Shown: positions 1 through 8,737, numbered from the stretch's first letter. The stretch is 64,000 nucleotides of DNA from CAZMGV01 sp964621525 [NCBI: uncultured bacterium] (GCA_964621525.1 CAZUMS010000004.1:1-64000); one strand, 5' to 3'. The notes: generated from the letters alone by a model not told the origin. Numbers and translations are program-made.

Positions 1-72
1 GAGGCGCAGAGGCGGCGGAACGCCGCGACGGGTCCTTGAAAACTGAATAGTCGATGATGGCGGGGGAAGCCC

Positions 73-1077
73 TTACCCCGCCACCGGGCCGCCGAAGACG
101 TTCATGCGGTTGCGTTCCTTGCGGTCGTAGTCGCTGTCCGTGGCTGTGGTCGCCTTGCGGATGACGTCGAGGTAGCCCGGGGAGATTTCGGCGCGGTCCA
201 GCGTGCCGTTCTCGCGCAGCATCCGGTGCATGGCCGGGAGCCGGTAGTGCGGCACGTACATGTAGAGGTGGTGCTCCAGGTGGTAGTTCACGTGGTGCGG
301 CGCCATGAAAAACCGGACCCAGAACGGCGCGAGTGTCGTGCGAGTCTGCTTCAGGATGTCGCCCGGGTCCGGCACGGCGGCGTGTTCGGCGATGTTGCGG
401 ATCCTCAGCACGGCGCTGTAGCCCGTCATCGCCGGGAGCCACCAGAGCAGGAGGAACGCCTCGGGGCGTCCCGCCGCGGTGAGTCCCGCGAGAATGATCC
501 CGTTGGTGATGAAGAAGCCCTTCTGCCGCTGCCAGAGGTTCTTGAGGACCGTGCCGAGAGGTTTTCCCTCCAGCCCCCGGCCGCCCGGCGTGAGCCCGGC
601 CGAGAGCCTGAGGATCGTCTTGTACCGCTGGTAGCCGGTCTGGCCCGTGAAATCGCGGAGCATTTTCCGGCGGAAGCTTTTGGGCGTGATGGGGAACGGT
701 TTGGCGAGCCCCAGGTCCGGGTCGTTCTTCGTCCAGGTGTAGCGGTGATGCTGGAGATGGTACATCCGGTAGACGATCGTGTCGGAGAGGATCGGGTAGG
801 CGGTGAGCCACTGGGTCACGCGGTCGTTCCACTTGCGATCGGCGAGGATCAGCCCGTGGGCGCCGTCGTGCATGAGGATCGCGAGGCCGAGGTGCCGTCC
901 GCTCACGACGGCCCATCCGGCGAGGAACGTCCAGACGTTCGGCTTCCAGCAGTAGAGCGCCCAGGCGGCGAGGATCCATCCCCAGGTGAAGGCGATCGAC
1001 GCGAGGCCGCGCACGCTGCTGATCTTCTTCAGCTCCGCGAGCTGTTCGGGGGTTACATACTGGGTCTGTTCGGACAT
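73..1077 (-). CDS. Membrane fatty acid desaturase family protein
   Basis: This is an integral-membrane di-iron desaturase or hydroxylase, expected to introduce a double bond into a lipid acyl chain or a related substrate. Three histidine boxes are visible in order: HDGAH at residues 70-74, HLQHH at 107-111, and HHVNYHLEHH at 261-270. Hydrophobic stretches around residues 22-70 and 190-225 fit the usual four-helix topology. The length of 334 aa is normal for the family. The ATG at 1077 is preceded by GGAG, which overlaps the stop codon of the upstream PaaX-like gene, so the two are very probably co-transcribed. The true substrate (acyl-lipid, acyl-CoA or carotenoid-like) cannot be read from the sequence. 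Confidence 0.9.
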   Translation of the reverse strand: MSEQTQYVTPEQLAELKKISSVRGLASIAFTWGWILAAWALYCWKPNVWTFLAGWAVVSGRHLGLAILMHDGAHGLILADRKWNDRVTQWLTAYPILSDTIVYRMYHLQHHRYTWTKNDPDLGLAKPFPITPKSFRRKMLRDFTGQTGYQRYKTILRLSAGLTPGGRGLEGKPLGTVLKNLWQRQKGFFITNGIILAGLTAAGRPEAFLLLWWLPAMTGYSAVLRIRNIAEHAAVPDPGDILKQTRTTLAPFWVRFFMAPHHVNYHLEHHLYMYVPHYRLPAMHRMLRENGTLDRAEISPGYLDVIRKATTATDSDYDRKERNRMNVFGGPVAG

Positions 1078-1089
1078 GACGTTTTCTCC

Positions 1090-1923
1090 TCAGGCCTGGG
1101 CGGCCGCGGCGGCCTCCAGGGGGACGCCGGCCTCCTCCGCCGTGACGGTTCGGATCAGGCGGCGCCAGATTCCGTGGCCCGCCCGGTCGAACTCGAGAAC
1201 GGTTTCGAAGAACCCGTGGCGCAGCTTCGTGTCCACGAGCGGCTCCGGCAGCAGCGGGTCGAACACGACCGCGCGGATCGCCCGGCCGCCGAGCAGGAAC
1301 GACTCCCGGGCGGCGGTGACGGCGTCGAGCCGGTCCGCCTGCGCGAGCCAGGTCGCGAGCGTCTCCCGCTGGGTGCGGTAGAGGGCGTTCAGCTTCGCTC
1401 CGTCCCAGAGCGCCCTCGCCCGCTGCTCCCTCGCGGCGTCGAAACCGCCCGCGACGAACACGGCGCAGTCGCGCTCGAGGCCGAGGTTGTAGAGCCGCTG
1501 GCGGACCGCGTCCGTGTCCTTCTCGATGTTGTCCGGCCGCACATGGAAGCCCCGGTCCAGTTCCCGGAAACCGAGCATGTGGAGCGCCCGTTCCCGGCGC
1601 CGGAGCGCCGCCCGGTCGCTGCGCCCCCCTGCGGCGGAATTCACGGCCAGATACCCGAAGGTCCATTTGCGCAGGCGGCTTTCCGCCGTCCGCCAGGCGG
1701 ACACTTCGCCGGCCAGTTTCGCCGCCGAGGGACCCAGCCGGTAGCTGCCCCGCTCCACGGACTCGGCGAGCCCCTCCGCCGACAGCCGGGCCAGCGTCAC
1801 GCGGATGCTGTTGCCGCTGATCCGGAACAGCCTGCCCGCCGCCACCAGTTCACCGGCGGCAAACGGCCTCCCTCCCCCCGCGCGCAGGAGGTCCAGGATC
1901 AGGCTTTTGGCGGCAATCTTCAT
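1090..1923 (-). CDS. PaaX-family transcriptional regulator
   Basis: This is a GntR-like winged-helix repressor of the PaaX type (277 aa). The N-terminal 60 residues hold a winged helix (SGNSIRVTLARLSAEGL is the recognition region). The central and C-terminal parts carry the PaaX-type motifs, including a basic RLRKWTFGY stretch and LGFRELDRGFHVRPDNI. PaaX proteins usually repress phenylacetate catabolism genes in response to phenylacetyl-CoA, but no paa gene is nearby. Here the only partner is the desaturase 12 bp downstream, so the inferred role is control of that gene and of itself. The AT-rich palindromic sites just upstream (1922-2000) fit autoregulation. The ligand is unknown. Confidence 0.87.
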   Translation of the reverse strand: MKIAAKSLILDLLRAGGGRPFAAGELVAAGRLFRISGNSIRVTLARLSAEGLAESVERGSYRLGPSAAKLAGEVSAWRTAESRLRKWTFGYLAVNSAAGGRSDRAALRRRERALHMLGFRELDRGFHVRPDNIEKDTDAVRQRLYNLGLERDCAVFVAGGFDAAREQRARALWDGAKLNALYRTQRETLATWLAQADRLDAVTAARESFLLGGRAIRAVVFDPLLPEPLVDTKLRHGFFETVLEFDRAGHGIWRRLIRTVTAEEAGVPLEAAAAAQA

Positions 1924-2000
1924 ATTACACTTGTCGGCCTAAATGGCCGGATCGGGTAATATTACTACTGAATGAATATTCTGTCAATTGCGGTAATATA
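1922..2000. promoter_or_regulatory. Candidate operator cluster for the PaaX-like repressor
   Basis: Upstream of the PaaX-like start codon lies an AT-rich island in GC-rich DNA. It has a perfect 10-bp palindrome GTAATATTAC at 1956-1965, a near copy GTAATATA at 1993-2000, and a half site ATATTAC at 1922-1928 that overlaps the start codon. An 8-bp palindrome GAATATTC sits at 1974-1981. Repeated symmetric sites in front of a repressor gene suggest an autoregulatory operator. That is an inference; no promoter elements were clearly assignable. Confidence 0.5.
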
Positions 2001-2006
2001 CCCCGC

Positions 2007-3413
2007 TCATCCCCGCCGGGCGAACGGGAAAATGAACAGGGTTCCGGCTTCGCCGCAGGCCGCCGAGGTGTAGGAGCGGCCGTGCATGAGCGGCGGGATC
2101 TCCGGTTCGCCCTTTGGGCGGAGCCAGAGGACCGGCGGCGCGGGGGTTTCGCTCCGGGCGAGGAACAACTTCTCGAAGTCGACGGCGTGGAGCCGTTCTG
2201 CTTTCAGCCGGTAGATCAGCACCGCCCGCAGCTCGCCGGGCACGACGAGGAGCGGCGGTTCCGGGAGCTTGCGGATTTCCGGCACGAGGCACTCCGCAAT
2301 GGCAGGCGCGGCGGCTTCGATCCGCCGGTTCTCCTCCAGATAGTCCCGGAACTCCGCGAGGCTTCCGGCGATGCCGGGGATCCAGACCGCGAGCAGCACG
2401 GCTGCCGCCAGCCGCCTGGGAACCCCCGTGAGGAGCCCCGAGATCCAGTCGATGCCGGCGGCGGCCAGCACGAGCGCAAGGCCGAGATCCGGCGTGAAGT
2501 ACCGGTGGCTGAGGACCTTGCCGCTCATGCCGAGCGCCGCGAGGATGCCGTGATGGGCGATGACGATGAAGGCCAGCGGTTTCAGCGCGGGGTGCCTGCG
2601 GCCATAGAGGGCCAGTGCGCCCGTTGCGGCAAGGAGCAGCGTCCCCTCGGACAGAAGTTCCATCCACGCGCCCCGGAGCCAGCGGATGATGCCTGCCGCC
2701 GAATATACCGCCTGCGGGATGGCGGCCTCGTGGGCCCGGATGTTCCCGGCGATGCCGAAGACCCGGCCGGTCATCGAGTAGTCGATCGCGAGCCAGACGA
2801 GCCCCGCCGCTGCCACGATCCCCGCCTGCACGAACGCCTCCGGGAGCCGCCGTCTCCATTCCCGGGTGAGAAGCGGCTCCAGAACGAGAAGGCCCGCCAG
2901 CGCACCGCCGTCCGCCCTGGAGAGGGCGACGAGCGCCACCGCACCCCGGACCGCCCAGACCCGGCCGTCCAGCACGGCGAGGAGCCACAGGAGCGAGGCG
3001 ACGGCGAGAAACGTCACAGAGTTGAGGGACAGGAAGTAGTGAAGGATGCTGCCCTGCAGGAGTGCCGCTCCTGCGGCCGCCCACGCAAGCATCCGGGCCC
3101 CCGGCGATTCGCCGGAGACGAGACGGACAAGCCGGTGAAGGAGCGCCGCGAACAGCCCGAGGTGAACCGCTCCGATGAACGGCCAGGCCCCGTAAGGATC
3201 GGGGGCGAGACGGACCGCCAGAAACGCCCAGAAATGCTCGAGCGGATTCATTCCGGCGAGCGTGATCCAGTCCGGCCGTGCCAGGTGCCAGACGAGCGTC
3301 GGAGCGACGTCGTTGTGAACGGAAACGGGCAGGAAAAGGCACACCGCGATACCGGCGGCGAACGCCAGCGCGCCTGCCACCAGGGATTCCGTCCAGGGCT
3401 TCGCCGGAGTCAT
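2007..3413 (-). CDS. Polytopic membrane protein, paralogue of its upstream neighbour
   Basis: This is a 468-aa integral membrane protein with about ten hydrophobic segments and a C-terminal soluble tail of about 110 residues. The arrangement (a first helix, an ND-containing extracytoplasmic loop VHNDVAP, then many helices and a tail domain) resembles GT-C glycosyltransferases of the PMT/ArnT kind, but no decisive motif is visible. It aligns by eye along its length with the gene immediately upstream (shared blocks around PLE, GAVxLGxxAAL and LSHRYF/FYRFLAPE). Its ATG overlaps the stop of that gene as ATGA (3410-3413), so the two are translationally coupled. Function is unassigned; a lipid-linked sugar transferase or a cell-envelope role is only a possibility. 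Confidence 0.8.
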   Translation of the reverse strand: MTPAKPWTESLVAGALAFAAGIAVCLFLPVSVHNDVAPTLVWHLARPDWITLAGMNPLEHFWAFLAVRLAPDPYGAWPFIGAVHLGLFAALLHRLVRLVSGESPGARMLAWAAAGAALLQGSILHYFLSLNSVTFLAVASLLWLLAVLDGRVWAVRGAVALVALSRADGGALAGLLVLEPLLTREWRRRLPEAFVQAGIVAAAGLVWLAIDYSMTGRVFGIAGNIRAHEAAIPQAVYSAAGIIRWLRGAWMELLSEGTLLLAATGALALYGRRHPALKPLAFIVIAHHGILAALGMSGKVLSHRYFTPDLGLALVLAAAGIDWISGLLTGVPRRLAAAVLLAVWIPGIAGSLAEFRDYLEENRRIEAAAPAIAECLVPEIRKLPEPPLLVVPGELRAVLIYRLKAERLHAVDFEKLFLARSETPAPPVLWLRPKGEPEIPPLMHGRSYTSAACGEAGTLFIFPFARRG

Positions 3414-4795
3414 GGCCTGCGCTCCCGCCAGACGGCCAGGGACGGCCCGTCCGGACAGAGAATCCGGGCGGCGTCCCGGAAATCGAGCCCCGGCGGCGGG
3501 ACGACCGGTTTCTCCAGAGCCCAGATCACGGGCGGATACTGGAGGTTCCGGCGGCTGACGAATTCCCGTTCGTACGTGACCTCGCGTACCGGTGCCTCGC
3601 GGAATGCGTAGGCCATCTGCCCGTGAATCCGGCCGGGGACCACGACCGTCGCGGGTCCCTCCCGGCCGAGTTCCCGGGCGAGGCAGAGCGAAACCGAACG
3701 GGAGAGCCGGCTCTCCTCCGCATGGACCTTCCGGAGGGACTCCAGATCCCGCAGGCGGCCTGCGTATCCCGCACCGGCAAGCAGCCCAAGGGCCATGAGC
3801 GCAACCACACGGGCTCCCGGAGATCCGCCCGTTCGGGATCCGGTCCAGAACAGCCCTCCCGCCGCGAGTACAAGCACGAGCGGAACCTCAGGCGCCAGAA
3901 ACCGGTAAAATACGGGGCGGCCCGAAAGCGCGAGCGCAACCACGACAGCGACGTGCGCCACCGGGAAGGCAAACCGGCGCAGCGCAGACAGAAGGCCCCG
4001 CCCCTCGATCGCCGCGAGCACCAGAACTCCCGCCGCCCCGAGCAGGAGGATCGCATCGGAAAGGAAATCGAGGAGCCCGGCCCTCAGCCAGACCAGCAAT
4101 GCAAGGGACCCCATGGGTTCAGTCCCGGCCGCGCGGGAGTATGTCTCCATGTTCGAGATGAGCCCCGCTACGGACCCGTTCACGGCAAGACCCACCAGCA
4201 GCCAGACCAGCGCCGTAGCCAGCCAGACCTGAAGCCACTGGATTTTCTCCCGGCGAGTTCCTTCGGCGAGCAGTACGGCGAGAGGAACGGCTGCGAGGGC
4301 GTCGATTCGGGACAGGGAGAAAAGCCCGATCGCGGCCATGACGCCCCTGCCGTCACCGGCGGCCTTGCGTTCCAGAATCAGCAGCATTGCTGTGGCAGCG
4401 GTCAGGGTGGAGTTCGACTGAAAAGCGAGTTCGAGAAGAGCGGGGTTGGCGGGCACAAGCACCGCCGCCAGCAGCCCCGCAGCCGGGAACTCGTCGAAAC
4501 ATAGCCGGGCGAGCCGGTCCGCGAGGGCGGCGAGCATACCGAGCTGGACGGCCCCGAGCAGCCTCCAGACGAGCACAGGATCCAGCCCCGGCAGCCGCGT
4601 AAACTTGAGGAGGAGCCACTCGAGCGGCTTGTAACTCGCGGGGCCGAGCCACGCCGCGCCGCCCGCTTCCCGTGCCAGCGCCGCAAAGCCGTCATTGCCG
4701 GGAGTCGATCCCGTCCATACGGCCAGTACCCATGCCGCCGCCGATACGGCGAGTGTGATTCCTGCGGCCCTGAGCAGTTCCTGGCGTCCGGACAT
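3410..4795 (-). CDS. Polytopic membrane protein, first of a tandem paralogous pair
   Basis: This is a 461-aa multi-pass membrane protein, the first gene of a two-gene unit with the paralogue at 2007-3413. It starts with a single N-terminal helix (residues 8-28) and a loop containing GNDGFAAL. About nine more hydrophobic helices and a C-terminal soluble portion of about 100 residues follow. Topology is compatible with a GT-C-type glycosyltransferase, and the ND/GND in the first loop is where such enzymes carry an acidic catalytic residue, but this is weak evidence. It is divergent from cysK across a 143-bp gap. Tandem duplication with ATGA coupling suggests the two products work together, perhaps as a heterodimer (inference). 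Confidence 0.8.
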   Translation of the reverse strand: MSGRQELLRAAGITLAVSAAAWVLAVWTGSTPGNDGFAALAREAGGAAWLGPASYKPLEWLLLKFTRLPGLDPVLVWRLLGAVQLGMLAALADRLARLCFDEFPAAGLLAAVLVPANPALLELAFQSNSTLTAATAMLLILERKAAGDGRGVMAAIGLFSLSRIDALAAVPLAVLLAEGTRREKIQWLQVWLATALVWLLVGLAVNGSVAGLISNMETYSRAAGTEPMGSLALLVWLRAGLLDFLSDAILLLGAAGVLVLAAIEGRGLLSALRRFAFPVAHVAVVVALALSGRPVFYRFLAPEVPLVLVLAAGGLFWTGSRTGGSPGARVVALMALGLLAGAGYAGRLRDLESLRKVHAEESRLSRSVSLCLARELGREGPATVVVPGRIHGQMAYAFREAPVREVTYEREFVSRRNLQYPPVIWALEKPVVPPPGLDFRDAARILCPDGPSLAVWRERRP

Positions 4796-4938
4796 ATCAC
4801 AGGTTTGTAATCAGGAGTCGTTGCAAATAGAAGAAACCCGCCGCTAAGCTGCGGCCAAATTCGGACACCGCCCTGCCCAGCTGACCTGTTCGCGGGAAGA
4901 CGGCGCCGGTCGTTCACATCTCCTGGAGGCACCAGCGT

Positions 4939-5871
4939 ATGGCAATGAACAACGGACTCTACAACGATATCCTCGAACTGATCGGCAACACGCCGGTCGT
5001 GCGGCTCCGCCGGATCCCCGAGGCAGGTTCGGCCGAAGTGTTCGGCAAACTCGAGTACCAGAATCCGGGCGGCTCGGTGAAGGACCGCATCGGCTTCTCC
5101 ATGATCACCGGAGCCGAAGCCTCCGGGAAACTGAAGCCCGGCATGACCGTGGTGGAACCCACCTCCGGCAACACCGGTATCGCGCTCGCCCTCGTCTGCG
5201 CGGTGAAAGGCTACAAGCTGATCCTGACGATGCCCGAGACGATGTCGCTCGAGCGCCGCAAGCTGCTGAAGGCCTATGGAGCGGATCTCGTTCTTACCCC
5301 CGGCCCGGAAGGCATGCGGGGCGCCATCGCCAAAGCACAGGAAATCGCCGCGAGCGGCCCCGACTATTTCATGCCGCAGCAGTTCGACAATCCCGATAAC
5401 CCGAAGGTCCACCGCGAGACGACCGCGAAAGAGATCGTCCGCCAGATGGACGGCAAGCTCGACGCTTTCGTCGCCGGCATCGGCACGGGCGGCACGATCA
5501 CGGGTGTCGGGGAAATCATCAAGAAGGAAATCGGCCCGCATGTGAAGGTCGTGGCGGTCGAGCCGACGGCCTCCCCGGTGCTCTCCGGCGGCAAGCCTGG
5601 CCCGCATCGCATCCAGGGCATCGGTGCCGGCTTCGTCCCGAGCATCCTGAACACCAAGGTCTACGAAAGCGTTATCCAGGTGTCCAACGAGGACGCGTTC
5701 GCCATGGCCCGCCGGCTGGCGCGCGAGGAAGGGATCCTCTGCGGAATTTCCTCCGGCGCCAACGTCACGGCGGCGCTGCAGGTGGCCAAGCAGATCGGAC
5801 CGGGCAAGCGGGTGCTCTGCATCATCCCGTCCTACGGCGAGCGTTACCTCTCGACCGGCCTGTTCGACTGA
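4939..5871 (+). CDS. cysK: Cysteine synthase A (O-acetylserine sulfhydrylase)
   Basis: This PLP enzyme makes L-cysteine from O-acetyl-L-serine and sulfide in the cytoplasm. The 310-aa length is typical. The PLP lysine is K48 in NPGGSVKDR, the substrate loop is TSGNTG (about residues 75-80), and the cofactor phosphate-binding loop is [15 protein letters not shown] near the C-terminus holds the conserved Ser for the pyridine nitrogen. GGAGG at 4925-4929 lies 9 nt before the ATG at 4939; a second in-frame ATG follows two codons later. No cysE or sulfate-reduction gene is adjacent. A strong hairpin terminator follows at 5896-5930, so the gene appears monocistronic. Confidence 0.97.
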   Translation: MAMNNGLYNDILELIGNTPVVRLRRIPEAGSAEVFGKLEYQNPGGSVKDRIGFSMITGAEASGKLKPGMTVVEPTSGNTGIALALVCAVKGYKLILTMPETMSLERRKLLKAYGADLVLTPGPEGMRGAIAKAQEIAASGPDYFMPQQFDNPDNPKVHRETTAKEIVRQMDGKLDAFVAGIGTGGTITGVGEIIKKEIGPHVKVVAVEPTASPVLSGGKPGPHRIQGIGAGFVPSILNTKVYESVIQVSNEDAFAMARRLAREEGILCGISSGANVTAALQVAKQIGPGKRVLCIIPSYGERYLSTGLFD

Positions 5872-5895
5872 ACCCCGCAGGTTCATCCGTACGCG

Positions 5896-5930
5896 AGCCG
5901 GCGGCCCCGAAAAGGCCGCCGGTTCCGTTT
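5896..5930 (+). terminator. Intrinsic terminator after cysK
   Basis: The arms 5896-5906 and 5914-5924 pair over 11 bp (one G-U), built on CCGGCGGCC/GGCCGCCGG, around a 7-nt loop rich in A. The stem is followed by CCGTTT. It lies 25 nt after the cysK stop codon and is oriented to end cysK transcription. Confidence 0.72.
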
Positions 5931-5990
5931 CAGGGGCAGAGCGGCAGTCAGGATTGAGCCTCGCGCCTCCGGCGGCTAGGTTTCTGCGCT

Positions 5991-6764
5991 GTGAAACTCA
6001 CGATTCTGGGATCGGGGACCTCGACCGGAGTTCCCGTGGTCGGCTGCCCCTGCCGGGTCTGCAATTCGGTCAATCCGAAGAACCGGCGGCTCCGGGTCTC
6101 TGCCTATCTGGAGACGGGCGAGCGCCGTGTCCTCATCGACTGCTCGCCGGATTTCCGCCGCCAGGCGCTGGACTACGGCATCCGGCGGGTAGATGCCGTC
6201 CTGTTCACGCACGACCACGCCGACCACTGCCACGGCCTCGACGACCTGCGGATGATCAACTACCTGCAGCACTACCAGCCGATTCCCTGCTGGGCCCCCA
6301 CTTCCTCGGCGGAAAGGCTCCTCGGCCGGTTCGGCTACGCGTTCGGTATGTCATCCTATCCCGGAGCACCGAAGCTGAAACTGACCCCCATCGAAGCGGG
6401 TCCCTTCGACTGCCCCGGTATCGGGACTTTCGAGGCGGTTCCGGTGCCCCATGGACCCGCCGGGACCGTATTCGGCTACCGGATCGGCCGCTTCGCCTAT
6501 GTCACCGACTGCAACGATGTGCCTCCTGAAGCCCTCACCCGGCTTACCGGGCTCGATGTCCTCGTGCTGGATGCCCTCAGGTGGCAGCCCCATCCCACCC
6601 ACATGAGCATCCACCGCTCGCTGGAGGTGGTGGAAATCCTGAAACCGCGCCTGTGTGTGTTCACTCATATGACGCACGAGGTCGACCACGACGAACTTCA
6701 GGCGAAAGTGCCCGCAAGCGTCGTCATTGGTTACGACGGTCTCACGGTGGACGTGGCAGACTAG
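5991..6764 (+). CDS. PhnP-like metallo-beta-lactamase-fold phosphodiesterase/hydrolase
   Basis: This is a metallo-beta-lactamase-fold hydrolase (257 aa) of the PhnP/RNase Z-like branch, which cleaves cyclic phosphodiesters or related small substrates. It begins MKLTILGSGTSTG and carries a cysteine cluster CPCRVC near residues 19-24, as in PhnP where cysteines bind a structural zinc. The metal site is HDHADH at about residues 73-78. Further ligands are HGP in the middle and the late HMTHEVDHD. No phosphonate (phn) genes are nearby, so the substrate is open; other members act in nucleotide or lipoate metabolism. It lies downstream of cysK but behind that gene's terminator. Confidence 0.88.
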   Translation: MKLTILGSGTSTGVPVVGCPCRVCNSVNPKNRRLRVSAYLETGERRVLIDCSPDFRRQALDYGIRRVDAVLFTHDHADHCHGLDDLRMINYLQHYQPIPCWAPTSSAERLLGRFGYAFGMSSYPGAPKLKLTPIEAGPFDCPGIGTFEAVPVPHGPAGTVFGYRIGRFAYVTDCNDVPPEALTRLTGLDVLVLDALRWQPHPTHMSIHRSLEVVEILKPRLCVFTHMTHEVDHDELQAKVPASVVIGYDGLTVDVAD

Positions 6765-6800
6765 GAACGCGCAGTCCCCAAGGACCGGGCAGGACTTCCA

Positions 6801-6856
6801 TAAGAATTGGAACGCCCGGATTCTTATTGACTCTGACGCCGCTCTCTCTTTACCTT
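6801..6856 (+). promoter_or_regulatory. Candidate promoter for the FrzS/AglZ-like gene with an adjoining inverted repeat
   Basis: TTGACT at 6827-6832 resembles a -35 box, and TACCTT at 6851-6856 is a weak -10 candidate at 18-bp spacing. Directly before the -35 is a perfect 7-bp inverted repeat, TAAGAAT (6801-6807) and ATTCTTA (6820-6826). It could be an operator, or a weak terminator of the previous gene. The 149-bp gap is the only space for a promoter of the next gene. Confidence 0.3.
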
Positions 6857-6913
6857 TAACCTTCGGTTTTCACTGGCCTTCTGTCCACTTTTATCAAGGC
6901 GGAATTTGATTCA

Positions 6914-8737
6914 ATGCCCCGGATCATCCTGATCGCTGACGCGGACCAGCCCTTTACCGGTGCGGTCCGCGACGCGCTGGCGAAGCGGAAGGTCCAGGCC
7001 GATGTCGTCGGGACGGGCAAGGATGCGCTTGATCGTGTCGCCGGCAAAGCACCCGATCTCCTGCTTCTTTCGCTCGAGCTGCCCGACACTTCCGGTTACG
7101 TCGTCTGCAAGAAAGTGAAAGAGACGACCGGCGTTCCGGTCATCATCGTCTCCAAGGATGCGACGGAGAAGGATTTCGAGCGGCACCGGAAGCTCAAGGT
7201 CGCCGCACAGGACTATCTTAAGAAACCCATCGACACCGACCATGTTGTGCGGTCCATCGAGAATCTGGTCGGCTTCGACGAGGGCGGAATCGACATGGAC
7301 GAGGTGGCGTCGAAAATCGACGCCATGTTCGAGGAGCACGCCACCGACAAGGAACTTGAACTCCGCGACAAGGAAATCGACCGGCTCAAGAAGCAGATCG
7401 AGGAATCCAAGGAAGAGGCCACGAAAGCCATTCAGGCAGGCGAAGCGGGCCGGCAGGCGTCCGCCAAGATCCTCCAGCTCGAGGAGGCCAACCGCAAGCT
7501 AACGAAGCGCGTCCAGGAGCTGGAGGCCGGCGCCGGTGCGAAGGGCGAGAGCGAGAAGCTCCAGTCGGAACTGAAAGCAGCTCACTCCAGAATCTCGCAG
7601 CTCGAAGCCGAGGTGCAGGCGGCGGCAGGCGGTGCGGACGAACATGCGAAGGTGCTCGAGCAGCAGATCGAGGAACTGAACCAGAAGATCGCCGAATATG
7701 ACAAGGCGCTCGAGGACGCTCAGGCCCAGATCAATCAGGTGGCCGCCGATGCCGAGACAAAGCTCGGGGAATATGCCAAGGCCGCCGAGGACGCTCAGGC
7801 CCAGATCGATCAGGTAGCCGCTGACGCCGAGGCGAAGCTCGCTGACTACGCAAAGCAGCTCGAGGAAGCGCAGACGAAAATCGCCGAACTCGAAGGCGGC
7901 AGCGCGGAGCAGGTCCAGACGCTCGAGGCACAGGTTCAGGAACTCCAGGCGAGCCTCGCCGAGTGGGAAAAGTCGTTCGAACAGGCACAGGCACAGGTGA
8001 ACGAATACCATCAGGCTGCCGAAGCCCGGGCCGCGGAACTTGCCGAGGCCCAGCAGCAGCTGGAGCAGGCGAATTCCCAGCTCGCGACCTACACGCAGGC
8101 GTCGCAGGAAGTGGAGCAGGCGCTTGAGGCCAAGACCCAGGAGGTCGCCGATCTCGAGCAGCGCATCGAGGAATTCAACGCCGAACTCCAGCGGCTCATG
8201 GAAGCGAACCAGGGGCTCGAAACCCGCCTCAGGGACGAGACCGAGCAGCTCCGCGAGGAGATGCAGGCGCAGGAGGAAGAGGCCCAGAACGGGCTCGTGC
8301 AGCTCCAGCAGCGCGTTACGGAGCTGGAAGAGCACGCCCAGGCGCTCGAAACCCAGAACACAGAACTCCGGCAGAACGCCGAACAGTTCGACCAGCACTA
8401 CCAGCAGCAGTTCAAGGAAATAGAGACCAGTTACCAGAAGCAGATGGAGGATCTGGGCAAGCAGTACGAAGAACAGATGCAGGCCCAGGTTGCCGAATAC
8501 CAGCAGCAGCAGGAGCATTACGTCCAGGAGCTGCAGGCCCAGACCCAGCAGACGGTCGACGAATATGTCAAGCAGACCGAGCAGGTCACGAACCAGTACA
8601 ACGAGCTGCTCGCCCAGTACGAAGAGCTACGCAACCAGTACGAGCTGCTCACGTCCAAGTTCGAGGAATCCAAGGCGAAGGCCAAGCAGTCGCTGGCACA
8701 GGCCATGGCGCTCCTCGAGCAGCAGCAGGCCGATTAG
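6914..8737 (+). CDS. FrzS/AglZ-like protein: pseudo-receiver domain plus long coiled coil
   Basis: Residues 1-122 form a response-regulator receiver fold (ILIADAD near the N-terminus; KKP near residue 103). The phospho-acceptor aspartate is replaced by serine (Ser53 in LLLLSLELP), so canonical phosphorylation is not expected. Residues 130-600 are almost uninterrupted coiled coil rich in Glu, Gln and Ala. This is the architecture of FrzS and AglZ, myxobacterial proteins that localise to cell poles in motility and whose receiver-like domains work without normal phosphotransfer. The block HRKLK..DYLKKPID also fits FrzS-type receivers. A 25-residue repeat occurs twice in the coil (from 7712 and 7787). 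No frz, agl or pil gene is in the window, so a polarity or motility role is an inference from architecture. Confidence 0.85.
   Translation: MPRIILIADADQPFTGAVRDALAKRKVQADVVGTGKDALDRVAGKAPDLLLLSLELPDTSGYVVCKKVKETTGVPVIIVSKDATEKDFERHRKLKVAAQDYLKKPIDTDHVVRSIENLVGFDEGGIDMDEVASKIDAMFEEHATDKELELRDKEIDRLKKQIEESKEEATKAIQAGEAGRQASAKILQLEEANRKLTKRVQELEAGAGAKGESEKLQSELKAAHSRISQLEAEVQAAAGGADEHAKVLEQQIEELNQKIAEYDKALEDAQAQINQVAADAETKLGEYAKAAEDAQAQIDQVAADAEAKLADYAKQLEEAQTKIAELEGGSAEQVQTLEAQVQELQASLAEWEKSFEQAQAQVNEYHQAAEARAAELAEAQQQLEQANSQLATYTQASQEVEQALEAKTQEVADLEQRIEEFNAELQRLMEANQGLETRLRDETEQLREEMQAQEEEAQNGLVQLQQRVTELEEHAQALETQNTELRQNAEQFDQHYQQQFKEIETSYQKQMEDLGKQYEEQMQAQVAEYQQQQEHYVQELQAQTQQTVDEYVKQTEQVTNQYNELLAQYEELRNQYELLTSKFEESKAKAKQSLAQAMALLEQQQAD
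7712..7861 (+). repeat. In-frame 75-bp tandem repeat within the coiled-coil gene
   Basis: The unit beginning at 7712 recurs at 7787, giving two diverged copies of a 25-residue coiled-coil segment (core EDAQAQI[ND]QVAADAE). A third, weaker copy starts near 7862. The length of 25 is 3x7+4, so each copy adds a heptad stutter and not whole heptads. Confidence 0.75.

Noticed and set aside
1-72. Gene fragment at the left edge
   Set aside because: The 72 bases before the desaturase stop codon show no convincing coding frame or structure.
226-1959. 577-codon plus-strand frame opposite the desaturase and PaaX-like genes
   Set aside because: A shadow frame; the minus-strand genes have family motifs and ribosome sites.
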